From Pontibacter ummariensis (lineage in GTDB: Bacteria; Bacteroidota; Bacteroidia; Cytophagales; Hymenobacteraceae), in contig NZ_FZOQ01000006.1 in NCBI RefSeq assembly GCF_900188175.1, positions 124,001-188,000 of the forward strand: a stretch of 64,000 nucleotides of DNA, given 5' to 3'. A program made the position numbers and the translations under genes. Below are positions 1-8,134 of this stretch, piece by piece. Position 1 is the first letter of the stretch; each line of letters begins with the position of its first letter. The notes under the pieces are model-generated. The model made no database searches. It had not been told where the DNA came from and worked only from the letters and a program-made list of their open reading frames with translations.

Positions 1-805
1 TAAGTGCCATCAGCGCGCCGATGCTGCTTTCGGAGAGGGCATAGGCTTGCCTGTAGTACAGTGGCAGGGTAGAGAACAGTTGAAAAAAGATAATGGCAAA
101 GCAGCTGCATAAGGCGGCAAAGATCAGGAAGTAGGCATCGCGGTAGGGGGAGCGCACAGCTGGTGCGGCGGGCGTTATGTTGTTTGTTACTGCTGCCGGC
201 TTGCGTTGCGGGCGGTGCCCCTGTTGCTTGCGGAAGTACAGAAAAAAGAAGATACCCGCAGCAATACAGGTAGCCCCATCCGCAATAAAGAGCCAGCGGT
301 AGGAGATAGCGGCCAGCAAACCGCCAACAGCCGGCCCAACCGAAAAGCCCAGGTTGATGGCCATGCGGTTCAGCGAAAAGGCACGCGTCATGTTCTCGGG
401 CTTGGCATAGTAAGCGATGGAGGCAGCGTTAGCCGGTCGGAGGCAGTCGTTCACCAAGCTGAGAATGAACACGCCCATCGCCAGATACTCAAACTGATAC
501 AGGTTAAGCAACACAAAGTAGAGCAAGCCTCCCAGTGTTAAAGCTACGAACTGTACCCGGAAGTGCCCGATCTTGTCTGTCAGCCAGCCGCCCAGGAAGG
601 AGCCGCATACAGAGCCTATGCCGTAGATGCTGAGGATAATCCCTGCTTCCTGTAAGCTATAGCCTAACAGGTCGGTCACGTAGAGGCTCAGGAAAGGCGT
701 TACCATTGAGCCGCTGCGGTTAATAAGCATGACCAGCGACATCATCCAGGCTGGTTTAGACAGACCGCCGAAGGCGTTGCGGTAGAGTAGGAGCACTTTT
801 TTCAT
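1..805 (-). CDS. MFS transporter, C-terminus cut by window edge
   Basis: The minus-strand frame from the ATG at 803-805 stays open to base 1, giving about 268 residues of a protein that usually has near 400. It begins MKKVLLLYRNAFGG and runs through alternating hydrophobic helices. The segment GGWLTDKIGHFR is the cytoplasmic loop 2-3 signature of the major facilitator superfamily, and LNRMAINLGFSVGPAVGGLL matches the helix 5 motif typical of drug/H+ antiporters. A basic central loop (FRKQQGHRPQRK) separates the two six-helix halves. It is probably an inner-membrane efflux or uptake permease; the substrate cannot be told from sequence. The last helices lie outside the window. Confidence 0.85.
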   Translation of the reverse strand, partial: MKKVLLLYRNAFGGLSKPAWMMSLVMLINRSGSMVTPFLSLYVTDLLGYSLQEAGIILSIYGIGSVCGSFLGGWLTDKIGHFRVQFVALTLGGLLYFVLLNLYQFEYLAMGVFILSLVNDCLRPANAASIAYYAKPENMTRAFSLNRMAINLGFSVGPAVGGLLAAISYRWLFIADGATCIAAGIFFFLYFRKQQGHRPQRKPAAVTNNITPAAPAVRSPYRDAYFLIFAALCSCFAIIFFQLFSTLPLYYRQAYALSESSIGALMAL

Positions 806-940
806 AGCGGTGGGTAAGCGGGTCGAGCAAAGGCAAATGTATGTTTTCGGCAGGATACTTATGCTGCCGTTTACAAAAAATATAAGGTGCCCCCGGCTAA
901 ATGGAGACACCTTGTATTGCAGACGGCTAGTGTTGTTTTT

Positions 941-1576
941 TTATTTGGTGTTGTACTGGTTCATGGTGCGCTCCAGCCCAATGGTGCCGAAGGCAATCAC
1001 AGCGTCAGCGGATTTTTCAATCAGCGTTTGCAGTTCGGGTTCTTCCTCCTCGCTAAAAGTGCTCAGCACGTAGTCTACCTGCTTGCCTTTCGAGAAGTCG
1101 TCGCCCACCCCAAAGCGCAGGCGCGGGTAATTGTTGTTCCCGAGGGTCTGCTCGATGTGCTTTAAACCGTTATGCCCCCCTGGGCTGCCCTTGGCCCGGA
1201 TACGGATCTTGCCGAAGGGCAGGGCGATGTCATCGGTAATCACCAGCATCTGCTCTGGCGGTAGCTTCAGGGAGTTGAGGTAATGCCCTACTGCTTTGCC
1301 GCTCAGGTTCATGTAAGTGGTAGGCTTTACCAACACAAAAGTGCGGCCCTTAGCCTTGATCTCTGTTACAAAGGCATGGCGGCTCACCTCAAAGCTCGCG
1401 CTGCCGAGTTTCTGCGCCAGGTAATCCAGCACCATAAAGCCAATGTTGTGACGGGTTTTTGCATATTCAGGACCAATATTTCCTAGTCCCACAATCAGGT
1501 ATTTCATACGTGTGTCTTCGGTAGCGGCTGTTTTCTCTGTCTTAAGTCCCAGCCATGCTTTAATCGTTTGTAGCAT
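941..1576 (-). CDS. pth: Peptidyl-tRNA hydrolase
   Basis: This enzyme recycles peptidyl-tRNA released from stalled ribosomes by cleaving the ester bond between peptide and tRNA. The core begins at residue 24 (MKYLIVGLGNIGPEY) and carries the expected Asn33 and catalytic His43 (TRHNIGF), then the TDDIALPFGKIR and GSPGGHNGLKHI blocks. The length is 211 residues with the first ATG or 188 from the internal ATG at 1505-1507. As I recall, many Bacteroidota Pth proteins carry a short basic N-terminal extension like this one (MLQTIKAWLGLKTEK), so the longer start is kept, but it is uncertain. It lies upstream of the MFS gene and downstream of rplY on the same strand, separated from rplY by a terminator. 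Confidence 0.95.
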   Translation of the reverse strand: MLQTIKAWLGLKTEKTAATEDTRMKYLIVGLGNIGPEYAKTRHNIGFMVLDYLAQKLGSASFEVSRHAFVTEIKAKGRTFVLVKPTTYMNLSGKAVGHYLNSLKLPPEQMLVITDDIALPFGKIRIRAKGSPGGHNGLKHIEQTLGNNNYPRLRFGVGDDFSKGKQVDYVLSTFSEEEEPELQTLIEKSADAVIAFGTIGLERTMNQYNTK

Positions 1577-1683
1577 ACTTGATCAGATAAAGGACTGTTT
1601 AAACAAAAGAAGAAAGACACGCTTTGTGTAGACAAGTCTTTTGTCCTTTATCAATTCATCTTCTATCAAAGGTAAAGCTTCAA

Positions 1684-1720
1684 ACAAAAAATCCTGTCCT
1701 GCAGTGGCAGGACAGGATTT
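1684..1720 (-). terminator. Intrinsic terminator of rplY
   Basis: Perfect 14-bp arms at 1689-1702 and 1707-1720 (core ATCCTGTCCTGC) flank a 4-base loop. On the minus strand they are followed by a T run (A run at 1684-1690 on the plus strand). It sits just after the rplY stop codon and separates it from pth. Confidence 0.85.
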
Positions 1721-1741
1721 GATGCTTGAAGCTCAAAGAGC

Positions 1742-2329
1742 TTATTTCTTTCCACCACGTGCTTCTTCAGCCTGTGCACTCTTAAGGGCACGCGGAATAG
1801 TTACCGTAGCGATCGGAGAGTTAGGGTTTGTCAGGACCTCGTAGTTCTGTGTTTGAACTTTCGATACCTTGATAGACTTACCAAGCTCCAGGTCAGAAAT
1901 ATCAACCTCTACGTAGTCTGGCAGGTTAGCAGGAAGTGCTTTCACTTTCAGGGAACGTAGTTTAACAGCCAGTTTACCACCCAGGATTACACCAGGAGAG
2001 GTACCCACGAACTTCACAGGGATGTCCATTTTAACGGGCTTGCCTTCTTGCAGCTCCAGGAAGTCAACGTGCAGCAGCATGTCGTTTACCGGGTGGAACT
2101 GTGCATCCTGCAGAATAGCTCTGTAGTGCGTACCTTCAATGTTCAGGTCTACTTCGTATACTTCAGGAGAATAAATCAAGTCTCTGAACAGGATAGCTGG
2201 AGCATAGAAGTGAACCTGGTCACCACCACCGTACAGTACGCCTGGTACATAAGACTCATTACGCAGGTCTTTGGCCTGCTGCTTTCCGAGATTTGCTCTT
2301 TTAAACCCTATAATCTCTAAAGTTTTCAT
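1742..2329 (-). CDS. rplY: 50S ribosomal protein L25/general stress protein Ctc
   Basis: L25 binds 5S rRNA in the large ribosomal subunit. At 195 residues this is the long CTC form: an N-terminal L25 domain (about residues 1-92, starting MKTLEIIGFKR, with the RNESYVPGVLYGG segment) and a C-terminal TL5-type beta domain (about 93-185; VDFLELQEGKPVKMDIPV is the domain junction). The tail is rich in Ala, Glu and Lys (EEARGGKK), as is common in this phylum. It is followed by a strong terminator. A TACTTTTG sequence on the minus strand at 2360-2367 fits the Bacteroidota -7 box and is 31 bases upstream of the ATG. Confidence 0.96.
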   Translation of the reverse strand: MKTLEIIGFKRANLGKQQAKDLRNESYVPGVLYGGGDQVHFYAPAILFRDLIYSPEVYEVDLNIEGTHYRAILQDAQFHPVNDMLLHVDFLELQEGKPVKMDIPVKFVGTSPGVILGGKLAVKLRSLKVKALPANLPDYVEVDISDLELGKSIKVSKVQTQNYEVLTNPNSPIATVTIPRALKSAQAEEARGGKK

Positions 2330-2359
2330 AAAAATGAATTTGTTAAATGTATATCGCTA

Positions 2360-2367
2360 CAAAAGTA
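2360..2367 (-). promoter_or_regulatory. Probable -7 promoter box for rplY
   Basis: The minus strand reads TACTTTTG, matching TAnnTTTG, the -7 element of the Bacteroidota primary sigma factor. No clear TTTG -33 element is seen at the ideal distance, so this rests on the box and its position 31 bases before the start codon. Confidence 0.5.
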
Positions 2368-2378
2368 TAGCCGTTTTC

Positions 2379-2447
2379 GTTGTTTGTTATCCGTTATTTG
2401 TTGTTCGTATTCTAAAAGCGATAAACGAGCAACAGGTAACGAACAAC
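2379..2447. repeat. Imperfect intergenic inverted repeat
   Basis: The left arm at 2379-2409 (GTTGTTTGTTATCCGTTATT...) and the right arm at 2426-2447 (CGAGCAACAGGTAACGAAC...) are imperfect reverse complements. The right arm touches the prs stop codon. The arms are made of tandem GTTNTTNGTTA-like units. It could form a hairpin in the prs transcript, but it lacks the GC-rich stem and T run of a normal terminator. It resembles two other intergenic repeats in the window (6478-6547 and 13566-13671). Confidence 0.7.
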
Positions 2448-3376
2448 TAAATAAATAGAGAGCTGATCGACTCGTGGGTTACCACATTGTTGATTGCCCG
2501 GGCAAACAGTTGCGAGAACGAAAGCACCTTAATTTTAGAGCTTTCTCGTTTCAGCGGAATTGTATCCGACACAACAAGCTCTTCCAGTACAGAGTTCTCC
2601 ACGCGCTCATAGGCTGGTCCCGAAAGTATCGGGTGTGTGGCGATAGCGCGCACTGTTTTAGCTCCCTTTTCTTTTAGCAGCTCCGCTGCCTTGGTGATAG
2701 TACCTGCTGTATCCACCATGTCATCCACCAGCACAACATCCATACCCTCCACGTCGCCGATCACCTGCATCGAGGCAATCTCATTAGCACGTTTGCGGTG
2801 CTTGTCGCACACCACCATCTCCGCGCCGAAGTTTTTGGCAAAGGCCCTTGTTCTTACCACACCTCCCACGTCAGGAGAAGCGAAGATCAGGTCGTTGCCC
2901 AGGTTCAGGCTGCGCAGGTAAGGCACAAAAATGGCCGAACCGTCCAGGTGATCTACCGGGATGTCGAAGAAGCCCTGTATCTGTCCGGCGTGCAGGTCGC
3001 AGGTCATCAAACGATCCGCTCCAACAGACTGTATCGCGTTGGCCACTACTTTAGAGCCAATGGCTACACGCGGCTTGTCTTTCCTGTCCTGGCGGGCATA
3101 GCCATAGTATGGCATTACCACAATTACCTTATGGGCCGAAGCACGCTTGGCAGCGTCTACCAACAGCATCAGTTCCATCAGGTTATCAGCCGGCGGAAAC
3201 GTAGAGAGGATAATAAATACCTCTGCACCACGAACCGACTCATTGTAATGTACTCCTATCTCGCCGTCGCTGAAACGGGAAATACTTAAATCGCCGAGTT
3301 TAGTGCCGTAAGCGGCAGCTATTTTTTCGGCCAGGTACTGGGATGTAGAACCAGAGAAGATTTTAACCTGTGGCAT
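2447..3376 (-). CDS. prs: Ribose-phosphate pyrophosphokinase
   Basis: It makes PRPP from ribose 5-phosphate and ATP, the precursor of purines, pyrimidines, NAD, histidine and tryptophan. The 309-residue length is normal. Visible motifs are FSDGEIGVHYNESVRG near residues 36-51, the ATP-binding segment YGYARQDRKDKPR, the signature DLHAGQIQGFFDIPVDHL, the flexible-loop KHRKRANE and the PRPP-binding loop VLVDDMVDTAGT near residue 220. It is transcribed toward rplY with an inverted repeat between them. A TAGCTTTG box on the minus strand (3428-3435) is a plausible promoter. A class I bacterial enzyme is very likely. Confidence 0.97.
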   Translation of the reverse strand: MPQVKIFSGSTSQYLAEKIAAAYGTKLGDLSISRFSDGEIGVHYNESVRGAEVFIILSTFPPADNLMELMLLVDAAKRASAHKVIVVMPYYGYARQDRKDKPRVAIGSKVVANAIQSVGADRLMTCDLHAGQIQGFFDIPVDHLDGSAIFVPYLRSLNLGNDLIFASPDVGGVVRTRAFAKNFGAEMVVCDKHRKRANEIASMQVIGDVEGMDVVLVDDMVDTAGTITKAAELLKEKGAKTVRAIATHPILSGPAYERVENSVLEELVVSDTIPLKRESSKIKVLSFSQLFARAINNVVTHESISSLFI

Positions 3377-3427
3377 AACAGTGCTAGATGCTAGTTTTTG
3401 GATGTCTAGGTTGGATGATTATGCCTG

Positions 3428-3435
3428 CAAAGCTA
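3428..3435 (-). promoter_or_regulatory. Probable -7 promoter box for prs
   Basis: The minus strand reads TAGCTTTG, a match to TAnnTTTG, 52 bases before the prs start. A TTTG lies upstream on the minus strand (3459-3462), but the 23-base spacer is longer than usual. Confidence 0.45.
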
Positions 3436-3501
3436 CCAAAAATCCTGATGCCGGTCACCAAATATTTCTGATTTTTAAATAGTTACATCCCATGTAAAAG
3501 C

Positions 3502-3541
3502 AAAAAAAGAACAACACCTGTAGCAGATGTTGTTCTTTTTT
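3502..3541 (-). terminator. Terminator downstream of tRNA-Gln
   Basis: Arms at 3503-3520 and 3524-3541 (AAAAAAGAACAACA and its near-perfect complement, one mismatch) with flanking A and T runs form a hairpin. It lies directly after the tRNA-Gln gene on the minus strand and before prs, so it most likely ends the tRNA transcript. Confidence 0.7.
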
Positions 3542-3544
3542 ATG

Positions 3545-3617
3545 TTGTCCGACCAGGGCTCGAACCTGGACTCTTCTGAACCAAAATCAGACGTGTTGCC
3601 AGTTACACCATCGGACA
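3545..3617 (-). tRNA. tRNA-Gln (anticodon TTG)
   Basis: A 73-nt minus-strand cloverleaf. The acceptor arm TGTCCGA pairs with TCGGACA. The anticodon stem TCTGA/TCAGA carries the loop TTTTGGT, giving anticodon TTG, which reads CAA/CAG. The T arm is CCAGG-TTCGAGC-CCTGG. The U1-A72 end is typical of tRNA-Gln. CCA is not encoded (bases CAT follow on the minus strand), and the discriminator position is A. It is the only tRNA gene I find in the window. Confidence 0.95.
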
Positions 3618-3724
3618 ATCTCCGCATCGACTTTCGAGCTGTTGCTCTGTTATCGTTTGGTGATGCAAAGATAGAGAGACGAATTTAAACTGCAAACATT
3701 TGCTGCAAAAAAAGTCAGAAAATT

Positions 3725-4135
3725 TTAGCCTGAAATCTGCTTCAGGGCCGTGTCACCATACTTTTTAGCCACAGTAATGCCTCCTGAAGGGGCTCCGGCT
3801 ACAGGATAGCACTGGCCTTCACGAAGGCTAATTTCATGAAAGTCATGCCTTTATTTTGTAGTACCTGTTCTAGATCAGGCTGTCTATCCAGAATTAGCCA
3901 ACTACACGACGCCCTTTGGGCTCTCACCATATAAAAAGGCACCTTTTCTAAAATTTTTGTTTGTCACGGTGCCGGAGCGCAGATGGCCCGGCATCGCAGG
4001 CGCCGGCAACGTGAAGTAAACGCCCCTGCCTGCCACGTCATCCACAGGCCTTCTTAGTTTCTGCTCGATGACTTTTGCCAGCGCGTTTATGGCTTAGCGC
4101 TTTTTACATAAAAGCTCATCGCCTATAAAAGGGTG
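3725..4135 (-). pseudogene. Decayed gene of unknown function
   Basis: One minus-strand frame carries protein-like sequence broken by stops. It includes GDELLCKKR, a TAA, then an open stretch with KVIEQKLRRPVDDVAGRG, YFTLPAPAMPGHLRSG and KGAFLYGESPKGVV. Five stops follow within about 25 codons. The same frame then resumes with HEISLREGQCYPVAGAP and GGITVAKKYGDTALKQISG, ending at TAA 3725-3727. In the damaged middle, a second frame reads sensibly (QPDLEQVLQNKGM), so at least two frameshifts are likely. The composition and length of the open pieces argue for a former gene of at least 130 codons. I do not recognise the family. It is not intact, and its upstream boundary is unclear. Confidence 0.6.
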
Positions 4136-4173
4136 TCAAAGGAGTTACCCTATTGCCGACGCGCATAACCATG

Positions 4174-4208
4174 CCTCTTATATAGAGGTATGTTATATAG
4201 AGGGTATG
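4174..4208. repeat. Short AT-rich tandem direct repeat
   Basis: TATATAGAGGTATG (4179-4192) is repeated almost exactly as TATATAGAGGGTATG (4194-4208). The first copy is also part of a small palindrome, CCTCT-TATAT-AGAGG (4174-4188). No function is evident; it lies between the decayed gene and the small ORF at 4425. Confidence 0.5.
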
Positions 4209-4424
4209 CTTTGACCCCATCATCTGAAAGGGCTTAGTTCTGTGAAGTTCTTCCCCTGCTGGGCAGTAATTTAGGAACGTTTGTCGCCCTCTTGCCTAGC
4301 TGAAGGGCTGAGGCATGGAGGAATGCGGAAAATTTATCTCCTTTTATTCGCTCCATCTGACACCCCTGTACCATTTATGCGTACAGAAACCTGCAGTATT
4401 TTTTTCTTTTTACCTTTTCTTACT

Positions 4425-4646
4425 ATGACCACAAACCCTGATATTGTTGTTACTACTTGCGGACGTGAATTGGACCTGAGTAACACCGAGTTGGTCCTAG
4501 AACGCTCCAATAGCTTGTTTAGCTATAACATCCACAAACTAAAGTCGGGGGAGTACATTATAGCGGAGAAGTTCTTCGCGAATCCTTTCCACAACAGGTA
4601 TATTCTGCTAAACGACGAGCAGATCGAGATGCTGAAGAACCTTTAG
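4425..4646 (+). CDS. Hypothetical protein, 73 aa
   Basis: Starting at the ATG at 4425-4427, this small soluble protein reads MTTNPDIVVTTCGRELDLSN and continues with charged, amphipathic sequence (VLERSNSLFSYNIHKLKSG; FANPFHNRYILLNDEQIEMLKNL). The frame is open upstream to 4281, but that 48-residue extension contains low-complexity Phe-rich sequence (CSIFFFLPF) read from a T-rich tract. The internal ATG therefore looks more likely. I recognise no domain or motif. It is flanked by the decayed gene and the atpD promoter region and is not obviously linked to either. Confidence 0.55.
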   Translation: MTTNPDIVVTTCGRELDLSNTELVLERSNSLFSYNIHKLKSGEYIIAEKFFANPFHNRYILLNDEQIEMLKNL

Positions 4647-4901
4647 AAGAACAGCCGGGCACTGCTTAGTCAGTTCCGGGGGCGTACTTTGTGCTAGGCG
4701 TTTGTGTCCTGTTATAAAGCCCCTAGGCCCCAGGAGGGGAGCCTTCTTGTCGGAACGCCTTGTCCATGCAGCCCTTCTGAGTTCATAAAGGGGGTGGGGA
4801 CTTGGAACATCATGCTGTTATTGTTTTCAAGGGCTTAACTGCTCAGGGTGAGTTGTTTAAAAGTTTTTATATCCTTATATGGATTTAAGAGATTTATCCA
4901 T
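4647..4901. other. Intergenic region without a recognised gene
   Basis: No convincing coding frame or RNA gene is seen. A weak GC-rich stem (AAGCCCCT near 4724 against AGGGGAGCCTT near 4735) could be the terminator of the small ORF before it. The AT-rich end of the gap leads into the atpD promoter. Confidence 0.4.
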
Positions 4902-4909
4902 TATTTTTG
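4902..4909 (+). promoter_or_regulatory. -7 promoter box for atpD-atpC
   Basis: TATTTTTG matches TAnnTTTG exactly and lies 49 bases before the atpD ATG in an AT-rich tract. The -33 element is not obvious. Confidence 0.55.
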
Positions 4910-4949
4910 CACCCTGAAATAACTCCGTAACAATAGTTAATCACTATAA

Positions 4950-6470
<1,521 letters not shown>

Positions 6471-6477
6471 GTTTTAT

Positions 6478-6547
6478 AGTTAAAAGTTAAGAGTTAGGAG
6501 TCGGTTATACCACAAAGCTCATAACTCTTAACTCTAAACTCTTAACT
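6478..6547. repeat. Intergenic inverted repeat between atpD and atpC
   Basis: The left arm at 6478-6500 (AGTTAAAAGTTAAGAGTTAG...) is an almost exact reverse complement of 6518-6540 (CTCATAACTCTTAACTCTAA...), with about four mismatches in 23. A further copy of the CTCTTAACT unit extends the right arm to 6547. The hairpin lies inside the atpDC transcript. The sequence resembles the repeat at 13566-13671. Confidence 0.8.
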
Positions 6548-6554
6548 AAATAAG

Positions 6555-6800
6555 ATGTATTTAGAGATAATCACGCCTGATAAAAAGGTCTATGCCGGTG
6601 AGGTAGAGGCCGCCCAGTTCCCAGGAAGCAATGGCTCTTTTGAGGTGCTGGACTCCCACGCGCCGCTCATCAGTACGATGGACAAAGGCAGAATCCGGGT
6701 AACAACTGGCAAAGGAGACGAATTCTTTACAGTGGATGGTGGTGTGGTAGAAGTACTGAACAACAAGATCATCGTATTGGCCGAGTCTGTGCTCTCCTAA
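6555..6800 (+). CDS. atpC: F-type ATP synthase subunit epsilon (short form)
   Basis: Epsilon is the central-stalk subunit that links gamma to the c-ring. At 81 residues this protein consists only of the N-terminal beta-sandwich (MYLEIITPDKKVYAGEVEAAQ; GSFEVLDSHAPLISTM; DGGVVEVLNNKIIVLAE). It ends where the C-terminal helical domain would start. That domain, which inhibits ATP hydrolysis in E. coli and Bacillus, is therefore absent. Short epsilon subunits are common in Bacteroidota, so this is not a truncation artefact. A strong bidirectional terminator follows. Confidence 0.95.
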   Translation: MYLEIITPDKKVYAGEVEAAQFPGSNGSFEVLDSHAPLISTMDKGRIRVTTGKGDEFFTVDGGVVEVLNNKIIVLAESVLS

Positions 6801-6822
6801 GTAGCTGAAGGCATTACATTAT

Positions 6823-6864
6823 AAAGGGCGCGCCCTATGCAGAGCTGCATAGGGCGCGCCCTTT
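6823..6864. terminator. Bidirectional terminator between atpC and the OYE gene
   Basis: Perfect 20-bp arms (6823-6842 and 6845-6864, AAAGGGCGCGCCCTATGCAG and its complement) surround a 2-base loop, with A/T runs at both ends. It lies between convergent genes and can serve both. Confidence 0.9.
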
Positions 6865-6891
6865 TATGTTCGCTGCTTTGCGGCTTACCAA

Positions 6892-8004
6892 CTACAGCTC
6901 GTGCGGTTTTACTTTCGCATTGGGAGCCAGAAAGTCTTCAGGCTTAAACTGATTCAACTCTTTCCCCTGGGCTACCCTGTTAGGCCAGTCTTTGTTGGCT
7001 AAGGCTCCTTTTCCTATCGTCACGATGTCGGCACCGCCTTCTTTCAGCATTAGCTCTACCAGGTCGGGCGTGTTCAGGCTGCCGTTTACGACAATGGGGA
7101 GCTGGCTGAACCTTTTCGCCAGAGCTGCCAGCGTAAGGCCTGTGTCGCCGAAGGCAGGTTTCAGGGCCTCGTATTCCGTCGTATGGATAAAATCAGCACC
7201 GGCTTCGGCTAGGGTCGCGAAAACAACGCGGGCATCTTCCACGCCACCCGACCATTTATAGGTGTAATCATTCACCTTGCTCTGGGAGATGCGGATTCCA
7301 ACCGGGATGGCAGGATCTAAAGCCTCTCTTGTCGCCTTTACGACCTCAGCAGCGAATCTGATACGGTTACGGGTGCTGCCACCGTATTCGTCGGTCCGTT
7401 CATTAGTGTATTCTGTCAGGAACTGGTCCAGGAGATAGCCGTTGGCGCCGTGTATCTCAATGCCGTCGAAGCCTGCCGCCACGGCGTTCTTTGCGGCCTG
7501 TACAAAGTTGTTTGTCACATTGCGGATGTCCTCAATGGCCATTTCTAAGGGAGTAGGGTAGGGGCCTTTCCCACCGTAGAACTCCAGTTGCTGCCCCTTG
7601 GGCTGCACAGAGGATGGGCCAATACGGTAGTTCTCAAAGCGATTGCCCTGTGAGAGCGCGCCAGCATGCATCAGTTGGCAAAAGATTTTGGCACCTTCCT
7701 GGTGTACGGCGTCAACAATCTTTTGCCATGCCTCAATCTGGGCTTGGTTCGCTATCCCGGGCTGGTCCAGGTAACCTTGGCTGTATGACTCGTCGGGGTA
7801 AACGCCCTCCGTTAAAATTAAGGCAAACCCTCCCCGGGCGTAGCGCCTGTAGTAGGCGAGCATCTGCTCGTTGGCTGTGCCGTCGGGGTTTGCACTGGTA
7901 CGGGTCATGGGGGCAAGGCCCAATCGGTTTTTTAGCGTAGTGTGGCCTATTTTGAATGAGGAGAATAAACTGGGGTAATTTGTCGGTGTCGTTTTCTCTT
8001 CCAT
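6892..8004 (-). CDS. NADH:flavin oxidoreductase, Old Yellow Enzyme family
   Basis: This is an FMN-containing TIM-barrel ene-reductase that reduces activated alkenes using NAD(P)H. The 370 residues fit the single-domain OYE/NamA class and lack the extra FeS and NAD domains of 2,4-dienoyl-CoA reductases. Visible are SLFSSFKIGHTTLKNRLGLAPMTR (N-terminal FMN site, written here only to show the family), CQLMHAGALS near residue 110, the EIHGANGYLLDQF motif with the His/Asn pair that holds the substrate carbonyl, and GGSTRNRIRF. The C-terminal phosphate-binding segment is GADIVTIGKGALANKDWP. Physiological substrate unknown. It is monocistronic, convergent with atpC and divergent from the PLP enzyme at 8113. 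Confidence 0.9.
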   Translation of the reverse strand: MEEKTTPTNYPSLFSSFKIGHTTLKNRLGLAPMTRTSANPDGTANEQMLAYYRRYARGGFALILTEGVYPDESYSQGYLDQPGIANQAQIEAWQKIVDAVHQEGAKIFCQLMHAGALSQGNRFENYRIGPSSVQPKGQQLEFYGGKGPYPTPLEMAIEDIRNVTNNFVQAAKNAVAAGFDGIEIHGANGYLLDQFLTEYTNERTDEYGGSTRNRIRFAAEVVKATREALDPAIPVGIRISQSKVNDYTYKWSGGVEDARVVFATLAEAGADFIHTTEYEALKPAFGDTGLTLAALAKRFSQLPIVVNGSLNTPDLVELMLKEGGADIVTIGKGALANKDWPNRVAQGKELNQFKPEDFLAPNAKVKPHEL

Positions 8005-8104
8005 GTTCCTTTGTGTCTCTTTACTTTGTTTAAGAGATACGGGGACGAGCAGCGTTCGATTACAAAATCTGTAGCTCTAAGAGCAGGGCTTCCTGAAAAT
8101 CATG

Positions 8105-8134
8105 TTTGAAAGATGTGGGGAGTTGTTATTTTTG
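8105..8134 (+). promoter_or_regulatory. Promoter of the transsulfuration enzyme gene
   Basis: TTTG (8105-8108), 18 bases, then TATTTTTG (8127-8134) matches the Bacteroidota consensus TTTG-N19-TAnnTTTG. The predicted transcription start would be near 8140, downstream of the first ATG of the open frame. This bears on which start codon is used. Confidence 0.55.

Noticed and set aside
2798..3289. A 163-codon plus-strand open frame inside prs
   Set aside because: It is antisense to the conserved prs gene and shows no domain; treated as a shadow.
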